Below, in pieces: positions 32,037 through 41,246 of a stretch of DNA of 41,246 nucleotides. Where the stretch lies: contig FTLJ01000937.1 in NCBI GenBank assembly GCA_900155495.1, positions 1 to 41,246 of the forward strand. Reading direction: 5' to 3'. The notes beneath the pieces were generated by a model, which searched no databases, was not told where the DNA came from, and was given only the letters and a program-made list of their open reading frames with translations. The translations under genes were made by a program, and so were the position numbers. The stretch is from Porogramme epimiltina. Taxonomy: Eukaryota; Basidiomycota; Agaricomycetes; Polyporales; Polyporaceae. Every line of letters starts with the position of its first letter. Position 1 is the stretch's first letter.

Positions 32037-34592
32037 CGCGGATTCGGCTCTATACGTGGGAGTATTGTGTACGTACAGGGACAGAAAGCCTACACGAACT
32101 CGCTGTGCCGGTGTGAGCTGTTTTGTAGCGCTAAGAGGTCGTTCGAGTCGAAGTGCGGGGGCGGGGATAGGATGACGAATTCTGATGCGAGGTCGGGGCT
32201 TTAATGCCCGAGTGAGAGGCTCGGAGGCACAGCCTGCTAGCGGTGGTAGCGAGGACGGAACAATGCGCAGACGGCATATCCGCTCGTGTGATTCTCAACG
32301 GCCTCTCGACCTTGGGACGAGTCCAGTTGCGAGCTGACGCTTCCCGATCATTTCGCAATTATTTCGCCCTTAGCGCTGGTCTTTATATAGCACTGCGGTG
32401 AGCGCCTTTTGCTGCGCCATTAGTGACCGCATGCATCTCTCCGGGTGTTTCAAGAACAGGCCGGAGTGGTAAGTGAGACCTGGAAGATGAGGCGCGACTC
32501 CGGGTACGCTCACTGTCGGATGATGGACCATGTCGCTCGAAGAGATCAACTTCTTGCTTCCTCGTGATGAGAGCATGCGCGAGCTAGACAGCCATATAAA
32601 TGTTCGACAGCTCCATCAGGAGGATCAGAGGATTGGCGGATTGGCAAGTTGTAGTAGTCATTCCGAGTAGTGCGATCAAGACGCCCGCTGGATCCTGGTG
32701 AGCGGTACACCGTGTAGGGATTGAATCATTGTGCGGTCCTGGGGAAAGATAAGAAAGATTCAACACTACGAAGCACACCTTACTCACAAGCTTGAAACAG
32801 GATACCGCCGCCCTCTGCGCCGAGGATGTGACGAGGGACCACACCCCCACTAGCAGCTCTATGCTCTTAGAGCCGGGCAAGCGTAGTGCGTGGCACGTCA
32901 CACAGTAGTATAAGTCTTCGCCCTGGGATTTTCGGAGTCATGGGAGGCGTACTTGTATTTGAGTTCGTGCCATGCCGGGGAGGCGTGCATTTGGGCTTGA
33001 CTCGGAGCGCGATACAGCGCTCATCCACTGCGGTAGCTATTACGTCTGCCAGAAGGAAGCTGTTTGGAAGGGGAAAAATGACGCTGCCGAGAAGGAGTCA
33101 GTTGGGGGCGACGCCCCCTATTCCGAGGGATGAGCAGATGTCGTCGCTCGAATATTTGTGCTGACCTGAGTCAGAACGGAATCAGCATCACTGTGGCAGG
33201 ATATGCACGTCCTAGGTGACTTCTCCTGGGCTCAATCAGCAAGATTTCATAAGCACACAAGGGAATGTACTGACGAACACGAAGCACTTGGTCGTGGCTT
33301 CTCCACGTTGTTTCAGTCACGACACGCTTGGCGTCGTTGAACCAGCCATGCTTGCGCCGTGGCGAGTCTTCAAGCCGGCAGGCACATCGCGGACATTGGC
33401 CGTGGCAGTTTCAAAATGCATCTTTATTGCTAGTGCCGAAGGGAGTGGAAGATAGAGCTATTCGATTGGAGACCCGTTCTGGACGGATATTTGTTAGCAG
33501 AGTTCTGGGCCCGGGATGGATCATGGCAACGTGCCACGTGTCGCACGTGCAGCTGCCAACCCTTTGGCGCCCACACCCGTTTTGTCACTGCCGACTCACC
33601 GGAGTCCGGGCGTCGAGATCATGCCCTTTGTCTCCGACTCTCCGTCACTGTCGCACCCATAAGTACCGGTCATTCGCCGCTGCACTCCATCACTGTCTCC
33701 CCTACAGGACACCAACAGCGACGCTTCTTTACCACCCCTCTCGAGGAGAACGTCCGAGCGACGGGGAGCTTTGTCTCAGAGACAGTTTCTGGGACTATCT
33801 CTGGGACAACGCTTTTTCGGTCACATACATTGTCACTGTTACAAGAGGCGCTTTTGTTGTGACCTCTTTTCACTTCGCCACAGCGCGCGGTGCGGCCGAG
33901 GGCAGACTCGGCGGCCCTCTCCCACTATCTAGGTTTCGCATGAGCCAATTCAAACCAGCGTTGGCTTCAGCTCTAGATCTGTGGTTATGCCACTCTAACT
34001 CGTGTCTTGATCAAGTACGGAAATTGCCGGAGAGGACGGGCATGTGTAGAGTCACGCAGTGTACGGTGTTGTGCAGGAATAGCCCGCTTCGGTGCGTCTT
34101 CCCCCGCTTCTCATCTTCCCGTTCTCAATGCGTTCTCTGCTGCAGATCTCCCACAGCCGCGCGGGCGGGCATTTAGCCCCTCAACACGTACACGAGTAAA
34201 TAGCTCTGTCGTGCTTGTGACATGCCCGCCAGTCGCACCATTCACGCCCACTCATCCACGACAAACGCGCCACTCTTCGCCGCATTCTCACATTCTCGGC
34301 CCTCTATATGCCTCTCCTGTGCCCTCTGCCTTCAACTTCAAGCCAATGCACCATTTTCCTCCCCTTCACGCGCTCAACAGTACATCATGTTCGGGTTCTC
34401 GAACGTCAGTGCCCTGAAGCCGCGTACGTTTCGGCTTTCCTGTACCAGATATGGCTAGGGGATTAGAGACCGTCCTGGTCCGTATACAGGGGATACTATG
34501 AGGCAAGTAAGAAGCTAGCCGTTCGATTGAGAGACTGGTAAAATGGCATTGATGTGCATGATGCTACCACTTGTGGGAGCCGCGATGGAGTA
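32037..34592. other. Long spacer between intact HET and fusion gene
   Basis: About 2.5 kb without a supported gene. It should include the promoter of the HET gene at its left end. A plus-strand frame of 282 codons (33328-34176) has no domain, no splice context and biased composition. A minus-strand frame at 32901-32584 has two hydrophobic stretches but no family signature. A local direct repeat occurs near 33,783-33,807 (GTTTCTGGGACTATCTCTGGGAC). No transposon ends were seen. Confidence 0.35.
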
Positions 34593-37500
34593 TTAGCTTC
34601 CGTAGCGCGTGGCGAGAGCCTTCTGGATGTCTGGCGGGAACGACGCGACCTGGGCGGCCCATCCGGCGGCGTCATGCTGCTTGAATCCAGTCAAGAGCGT
34701 CTGGAACATGTTGTCTAGCTCTGGAGACGGTTGTTTCCAGTGCACAATCGCCTTGCAGAAGCTGAGTAGGCTCTGCATTGAATCGCGTCAGAGCTGCAAG
34801 TGAGCGCAGGGCATGAACTGGATGCTGCGCACCTTCGTGATCCCGGCCGGATTCGTCTGTATAAGTGTGCAGATACCACGGAACGCAGAGTCCTTCTCCT
34901 CGTTCTCGGGGTACTTGTACAGCGCTGAGCACCACGGCTGCACAAAGTCTGGCAGTAGTGGTGCCACCAGCGCTGGGTGCATCAGTCCGATCCGCCCAAT
35001 TGACACCGCCACGCTCTTGTGTAAGTCCCGCAGGTGTTGAAACCAGGGGTAGTATCGAAGGATTCGAATCAGGTGCAAGATGAGTGGGTGCACCCATTGC
35101 CGGAAATCGCTGTCGTCTGTTGGCGCGAGCCAATATAAGCGTCACAAACGTATGTCCTGCGTGACGACGACTAAATGGGACTCACCATTTCCGTACTGGA
35201 GAGCGATCACACCGACTGCCCATGCCGCGTTGTTACACAATTCGCCCTTGGCATTGGGCTCCAGCCGCGCAATCAACTCCTGCATCATCGCCGGGATGTG
35301 CTGCTTGAGCAAGGGGAAGCAGTTCATTGCCATATAGCCGACGGGCTCACACACAGCAGCAAAAACCGCCGCGTCCGAGTGCTTCAGACACTGAGTCAAC
35401 AGTGAGAGCACACTCTGAGGACTGTGCGAAATGTACCGCTCGAGCTGTACGCCAAGACCCTGCGTCAGGTATGACAGCAATTTCAGGGTCACCATGAGGA
35501 ACGACCGATCTGGCCTGCACATCTCGTTCTCCTGGTACGCTGGGTACTGCAGCAGAGACCGGTGGATGGCCGATTGACACTGGTCGAATATCAGCCCGGC
35601 GTAGGGCAGGAGCGCGGGGCCAATGGCGATGGTGACAGAAGCCAAGCACTACCGCATTCGAATCAGCTCCCGCGCACGACCACAAAAGATGGCTCACCTC
35701 AAGCAAGGGGACAAGTTCGTCGTCGTCATCCTTAAGCTTCAACCAGCGCTCCAGCAATGGCGGCATGAGAATGTCGACGTAGGTTGGGTCCTGCAGCGAT
35801 GCCCCCACTGCTTTCGTCAGCGTGTAGACGGCGTCATAGGTGACAACGATGTTATTGTGTCGATACTTGTCTAACACGAAGACCAAATTCCGGAGGACGG
35901 GCTCCAGGTGGGGAGCGATCTCGGGGCCCGCTTCCTCTTCCAGAGTCGCAAAGGCGCTGTATCCGGCTTCCTTTACGCGTTCGCTCTTGTCGAGGACCAT
36001 TCGAAGGAGCTAGAGATATCTTTGAACACTTAAAATCAGAAACAAAAAACAAGCGCGCCACCTACTGCCGCCAGGGTAGGCTCGAGAGACCGGTTCTTGT
36101 GCTCGTCGGAGACCAATTGGGCGCACCAGCTCGCGTACCTCTCAAGCGTCCAACGCCTGATAAACCGAAGCGAGGACTACAAAAGCACAACTATGAGAAG
36201 CGACGCTGGTGGGATAAGGCCGCGAGCACGCACCTCGGGATTGTATATCAAGTACAGCACATAAGGCTTGATAGCGTCAATTCCCCCTACTATGACGAAA
36301 ACCCGGAGAATCCAATGAATGAGCGTACTCGAGAATTAGACAGTGGCGCGAGCTGACCCCTTTCCATCATATCAAGTACAAGGATGCCACTTTCCCGCTC
36401 CAAACGCTTGTTGCTCCACAGCTTAGTCTTCAGGGGCTTCAGTAGGATATTCATCAAGTCAGGCCCGAAGCGCACCACGAGCGCGTGCAGCGCCGCCGCC
36501 GCCACCTGGCGCAAAGACCTCTTCGCAGACATCTCCTGGGAGTCCCCCTCACCGAAATCCTCGCTGTACGCCCCAATGTGTTTCTGGCCAAACCCGCTAT
36601 CTCTGTTTGTGTCATGCTCTAACCCATGCGAGTTCCCGCCGTAGTGCCGTGGCTTGATGTCTGTCTCCTTGTCCAGCACCTCTGTGTCCTCGTCATGGCC
36701 CTGCGTCCGCGGCAGTTCGCCTTCCGAGCATACCATGCAGTCGAGCAAAGCCGGTACTCCCTTATCCAAGAGCGAGTAGAGGTACCGGTAAGGCGCTCGC
36801 TCTAAGTGATTAGCGAACGTGAGCGAGAACTCGCACCCCTCGAGCGCGATTTTCTTGTCCTTCATCGAGTTCAAAGCGTAATCCAGGAGGTTATTCCTCT
36901 CCGATGTCAATTCTTCTGAGCCCGGTGCAAGGAGTAGCATGAGTGCCTGGGACAAGTTGATTGGACGATCATCAATGACCTCAAGATGCACATCCAGCGT
37001 CTTCGCTTGATGATTGTTGACATGATATTTTGTGAGAGACACTTGAAGGTGATATGCTTTGTCCAGTACTGGATGATCCAACTGCTGGAGTCTCAAATAT
37101 CGGGTGACTCCTGCTTCAACATGGTCTGTATTGCAGTCGTGTGAAGGGGCTTTGGGTAGGATTGAGTCTTGCTCAAATTGCACGGTGACGAAGTGAGGAC
37201 TGATCTCAGACAGGATGCACCGACCCAGTTCCAACTTGAAGAGGAAATGACAACGGACACCTTCCTTTCTACCGAACTGGAGTGTAATGGGCGATGTCCA
37301 ATCCCACCTAGAAGGCAGCCTGAGTACCTCGGATGTTCCCATCAACTCGATACCCCAGTGGTACTTGAGCGCTGACAGCATACCAAGGCGGATACGGAAT
37401 GGGGCATTTGGATGGAGATTAAGCCATGATATGAGCTCATGATTGTTCCCGAGTACCATTGGAGAATGTGGAGGGCGTGCAGAGATGTATATGTCCATCC

Positions 37501-39234
37501 AAATCATGGATCCAAGTAGTTCGGCCACACCAGACTCGGACTCATCTTTGAATGATACAATTGAATGATCCTTCTGTTTCAAGTCACAGGCAGGCTTGAA
37601 AAAGTCTACGTGTCAGTGTGTCGAGAAAGAACCGCAATAAAATCAGTAGTGGTTTTAAGAGCTTCAATGTAGACACTCACTGCTCGGACAAGTATGGTCA
37701 CGTTGGAGGAGAAGGTATGCTGCTTCATCTGTATCTGATGTGTAGTACCCGGATACAAAGTTCCGTTTGAGTTTTCGACAGAATATGTTCACCAATACAT
37801 AGTCATTGTGGAACTTCGCGACAGGAAGGTGTGCAAAAACTCCCATCGGGGTTATATTGAGCGAGGGAATCATTGGGTTACCCTATCAAAGCAGGGAAAG
37901 CACAGATGTCAAATGGCATGACTCAGTACTAGGGACTGTATCATTAAGAAATTTCTCGACTTACACTATGATGAGAATCATTCTTCCACTCCGTTGTGGA
38001 TATGACAGGCTTTGAGAAGGAGGATGGAGAAGGTGCAAGGAGATGAGGACGGTCGTATAACTTGAATCCGGGGGTTGGTGCTGTCCGCATCGGACCGCGT
38101 AATCCTCGAATTAAAACTCTTCCAGTCATAGTGGGGAATATAATCCGGGAGGTCCCATGCGATAAGTGAAGTGTCGGTCGAAGTCCGCATTATCTCCTCC
38201 TGCAGCCGGTAGAAGGCATTTTGACCCTCTCCATACAGAGGCGGAATATTAATCCCGAAAAGTCCAAACAGGCAGTAAGCCTGGTCCTCGACTCGCGTTG
38301 TTTTGCGGTGTGCCGCCCAGGACATGCGCTGCGAGACACTAATGTTGGTGATGTCCTCCTCGAACCGCAACACACATGCTGGAGGGTTGATTTGTTGCAG
38401 ATCCCTCATCCCTGCTATCTCTTCCGCAAGCTCGTATTTGGTTCCGATGCGGGTCCAATCACTCGCCATGAATACGAGGACCTTCGGTGCGATAAGCTCT
38501 TGCAACGTCCACCCGCGCTTGTACCACGCACTGTGTTCGAATTCGAAGCCTAGTTTTTTATTGGACCTCGCCACCATAGGAGGGACATCGCTGAGGTATG
38601 CATAGCAGACCTCCGAGAGGGAATAGTACTGGAACATGGAGTTGATAGCTTCTGTGAGTTCGGCGCTGCTCGTCTTGTCAATGCAACAGGTGTCGGCCCA
38701 AGCCCAGTCGAATCCGTGTTCTTCGGCCTTCAGGAGGAAGTTTCGAATTTTCGGTGACAAGCACTCACGAGCGTTCGTCTGCGGGGGGGTAGCGATAGAG
38801 TCTCTGGGTATATTCAAGTCTGTGAAAGAACACTGTCGGGCGAGAGTGGGAATACGATGGGTGGCGGGTAGTCCCGTAAGAGCAGGAAGGTGTTCCTGTA
38901 AGGCAGTAACGAGCGCTTGGAGCTGAGAATTAAGATGCTGGACCTGTGCGGAGAGATCGTTGACTTGTGCAGATAAGGCAGAAATCGCCTGAACGGGAGT
39001 GTCGTCAGAGGGTGTCGCCGACGCTAGGATATTTGTAAAGCCGCGTGCATTCTCCTGGCACTCCTGGTATGCCCTCTGGACCTCTTGAAACGTATCTTCC
39101 TTATCATTACCGGGTTCATGGCCAATGTGCGCCGGATTCCCCCAGACGTGCGAGAGGATTGCGTATCCCCCAGGGACTTTCTCTGGTGCGGAGAAGAATA
39201 CAAGCTCAGCGGTGTGCGTATTCAGCAGCCACAT
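34593..39234 (-). CDS. HET-domain / transportin-1 (karyopherin beta-2) fusion protein
   Basis: Ten exons: 39234-38118, 38080-37965, 37882-37681, 37605-36358, 36286-36234, 36176-36066, 36009-35698, 35648-35186, 35116-34833, 34772-34593; 1,361 aa with all frames closed. Residues 1-411 carry a HET domain (GGYAILSHVWG, WAWADTCCIDKTSSAELTEA, RGWTLQELIAP) and the post-HET block (RMSWAAHRKTTRVEDQAYCL, LYGEGQNAFYRLQEEIM). A HET C-terminal domain follows, with NCNT-like motif HDCNTDHV. From about residue 689 the protein becomes transportin-1/KAP104 HEAT repeats to the end: PALLDCMV, LDKETDIKPRHYGGNSHGLE, FATLEEEAGPEIAPHLEP, TYVDILMPPLLERW, AVSIGRIGLMHPALVAP, EEKDSAFRGICTLIQTNPAG, HDAAGWAAQVASFPP. Transportin imports PY-NLS cargo. 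Its N-terminal Ran-binding repeats are absent. The 37-nt intron 38117-38081 is doubtful; without it there is a frameshift. Confidence 0.75.
38081..38117 (-). other. Doubtful 37-nt intron or frameshift in fusion gene
   Basis: The HET frame reads on to a stop at 37978, but paralogue homology (HLLAPSPSSF, equivalent to HLFAPSPQRF) continues in another frame. Removing 38117-38081 (donor GTTTTA, acceptor GGACAG) restores the frame. Thirty-seven nt is short for these genes, whose other introns are about 50-90 nt, and the donor is non-consensus. A one-base indel is an alternative explanation. Confidence 0.45.
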
Positions 39235-40360
39235 ATCACTGGAAGACAAGATGGTCAACTCCACAGAACATGCCGAGCGATGAAGGACTTGCAACTGTGG
39301 CCTTGTGGGACCTGAGATCGATAGACAGCCTGCAACCACAAACCTTGGATTGAGTGATAACGACGGCGGATGAGAAAAGAAAAGCCTGAGATAGACAAAG
39401 ATCGAGCCTCTGTGGAACCCAATGGACTCGGCGAGAGGGCTTGAGATGGCGTGGACGGTGGTGGAATGGGGATCCTGAAGCAAAGTGGGAGGACAGGGGT
39501 TTGGAGAGAACGCGATGGAGGGAAGTCGAACACAGATACAGGCGTTATTAGGGCTTTCGAGAAGGGCGGCTACCACGAGGTCCCGCAGATGGCAGTTATG
39601 CCATTCGGGCACAGGTAAATTGACGCGAACAGATCTAGACGTCTGTTCGCGCCGCGCCGGTTACATCTGCATCCTCACTGATACACACATAAATCCTTGT
39701 GCAATACTCTACAGCGACGCTCCTATATCATCACTGTATAATTCCGATTCTCTAAGAACAAGAATCGGTCTCTATGTTCCGACTTGAATGCGTAACACGG
39801 ACCAAGGTCCAACACTCAGAGTGCGAAAAGCCTATCGCGTGCTGGCCTTATCCCGGCATATGCCGACCCTCCGTCCATACTTCAAAAAGGCGAAAAGTGC
39901 GCAACGCCCAACACAGACTATTTCTAGATACTATGACGAGTTACTACTCTCTCAGTCGTTGTCTGTCGTCATATCAGTAGTGTATTAATAGGATATGCTG
40001 CATTTGGAAGGTATCGATGTTGCAAGCACGGGGTACCGGTGGGTGCGCGCACGCAAGGACGTGTGTTGTGGGCCCCACGCGCGCGCAGGGCAAGATGAGC
40101 GCTTGTGGAAACACTACACAGGCGGCGTGCGTCCCCGGAAGCACGGCTCTGCCTATGAATCACCCACCGCCTCCTTCGCCCTTTCTCTACCGCCGAACAC
40201 ACGGAGTGCCGGGAGCTGAAAGGGGAACAAGGACAACTTGTAAGTATGTTTACCCTCCCTTCTTGCGTCACCCTCCGCCCTCCCGTTCTGATCAAGACAA
40301 GACCGGGCGCGGACCCATCTTCCCGCCCTCTCCCGCCCTCTCTCGTCCGGCCCCTCTCGG
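39235..40360. other. Upstream region of HET-transportin gene
   Basis: The HET frame stays open upstream to 39612, but the paralogues start at MW(V/L)LNT, so this is taken as 5' UTR. From 39,613 to 40,360 I see no supported gene and no trace of the missing N-terminal part of transportin. Confidence 0.4.
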
Positions 40361-41246
40361 TCAAGATGACGAGCAGGGAGAGCTACAAGCAGCTCACTCT
40401 CACCGTCTCCCACCCTCCTGGTCGTGACGACGAAGCAGCACACGTATAGATCCCGCCGCTGCCCCCGCCGCCGCCGCCTCAGCTCGCCCTCTGCTCCCCG
40501 CGACCTTGGTCACCTTACCCCAGCCAGTGCCGCCCGCCGACGCTGCTCCCCACACCAATGGCTCGCCCCCTTCTCCCGTCTCTGCTGTCCCAGCCCGCTA
40601 AATGCCTCACCAAGAGTCCGAAGCCGTCAAGAATGAGCCCGCGCTCATGAGGCGACACGCAGGGAAGGCCGAGCCACTCCTTGCCACATTCCAGTCCTCC
40701 GCCCAGTCACCCCCCACCGCGTCCCCCTGAGATCCTCTCAGGGCTCCTCTTCCAAGCTCGACCTCTCCGAGACAGCCCGCAAGGGCATCCTCGATTCCGA
40801 CAGCCGCGCGGAACGCGCAGAACAGGCTCGCGACCCCGCATGCGCATGCTCCAAGAGCAGTGGGCCGAATTCGAACGCTAGTTCCCTCAAGCCAACGTCC
40901 GCACCGCCAATGTCTGCGCTCGGTTCTCCCGCATTATCGCCGACAGTGGTGGCCAGCCCATCCAGGTCAGCTCCATCCACTCCGCAAACGCCACCACCTA
41001 CCTCCTGTCGCTGCAACAGCACGGCTCCCAGTCCCAGCCTTCCTGCCCCCACGTCTCGCGCTCAAACAGCCACAGCCTGCTCCCATTTGGCTCCCAGTTC
41101 TCGTCTATCGCACTCCCCCCTCCCGCCTCCCGCCTCTGCCACCTCCAGCCGCGTCCGCGTCCGCGCGGGCAGCATGGACGCCGGCTACGGCAGTCCCCTC
41201 ACCGGCCCAGGCGCGCCACCCCCCGCAAAACGCGCACGCAACGACC
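40361..41246 (+). pseudogene. Degenerate or unresolved gene at the right edge
   Basis: Protein-like segments appear on the plus strand in changing frames: MTSRESYKQLTLTVSHPPGR then a TAG; a Pro/Ala-rich stretch (ATLVTLPQPVPPADAAPHTN); SSKLDLSETARKGILDSDSR then AERAEQARD; in another frame RMRMLQEQWAEFER with a TAG, then FPQANVRTANVCARFSRIIA; and finally AGYGSPLTGPGAPPPAKRAR at the edge. The frame change after AERAEQARD looks like two extra bases (near 40,832). The composition suggests a fungal nuclear protein, with a helical charged centre and low-complexity flanks, but I do not recognise it. Either it is a dead gene or some breaks are introns I could not place. It is truncated by the window end. 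Confidence 0.35.

Noticed and set aside
32584..32901. Hydrophobic minus-strand frame, possible membrane protein piece
   Set aside because: Two hydrophobic stretches only; no start context, splice partner or recognisable family.
33328..34176. 282-codon plus-strand frame
   Set aside because: No domain, biased composition rich in Arg/Ser/Cys, no upstream signals, and no paralogue in the island. It is probably a chance open frame.
34593..36009. Separate transportin gene starting at the internal Met 36000 (MVLDKSERV)
   Set aside because: Well-phased exons with transportin homology extend further upstream into the HET exon, and there is no promoter-like spacer. A truncated separate transcript cannot be excluded without RNA data.
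37978..38080. Continuation of the HET frame (SFNSRITRS...) to the stop at 37978 as the natural end of the protein
   Set aside because: The other frame has clear homology to the paralogues (HLLAPSPSSF) and leads to a good gtaagt donor and the conserved next exon. It was kept as an alternative in the findings.

Overview
The window is a piece of a basidiomycete fungal nuclear genome, most likely a polypore-type Agaricomycete. Genes are split by many short introns (about 50-90 nt, with gtgagt/gtgcgt donors and ag acceptors), coding sequence is GC-rich, a nuclear tRNA gene is present, and the best-recognised proteins are eukaryotic or fungal. All exon structures were worked out by eye from conserved protein motifs, reading frame and splice signals. 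Where exon coordinates are listed, the phases close exactly.

The left part (1-11.6 kb) is conserved housekeeping sequence. In order it holds HUB1/UBL5 (-), tRNA-Thr(TGT) (+), a TDA10/glycerate-kinase-like P-loop kinase (-), RER1 (+, with a 10-nt and a 6-nt exon), a steroid 5-alpha-reductase-family membrane reductase (-), a glutathione S-transferase (+), an Omega-class GST (-, convergent with the first), and the poly(A)-RNA-binding protein NAB2 (-). Then comes about 1.9 kb with no intact gene.

The right part (13.5-39.2 kb) is an accessory island of HET-domain (heterokaryon incompatibility, PF06985-type) genes, nearly all on the minus strand. It contains two tandem intact paralogues (13.5-15.6 and 17.1-19.2 kb), a C-terminal HET relic on the plus strand (15.9-16.9 kb), a truncated HET pseudogene (19.7-20.4 kb), and a tandemly duplicated two-gene cassette of HET gene plus a small cyclin-like protein gene. 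In the cassette, the copy at 22.1-25.9 kb has a dead HET gene and the copy at 26.9-32.0 kb has an intact one. Three copies of a dispersed repeat share a nearly invariant 37-bp core, and the flanking sequence is much more diverged.

The most unusual locus is at 34,593-39,234 (-). A HET gene runs in frame, inside one exon, into the C-terminal three quarters of transportin-1/karyopherin beta-2 (KAP104). The transportin part has intact exons and keeps the tryptophans that contact PY-NLS cargo, but the N-terminal Ran-binding region is missing. The predicted product is about 1,361 aa, a HET-karyopherin fusion. One doubtful 37-nt intron (or frameshift) lies between the HET domain and the rest. The last 1.2 kb holds a degenerate coding region that runs off the window.
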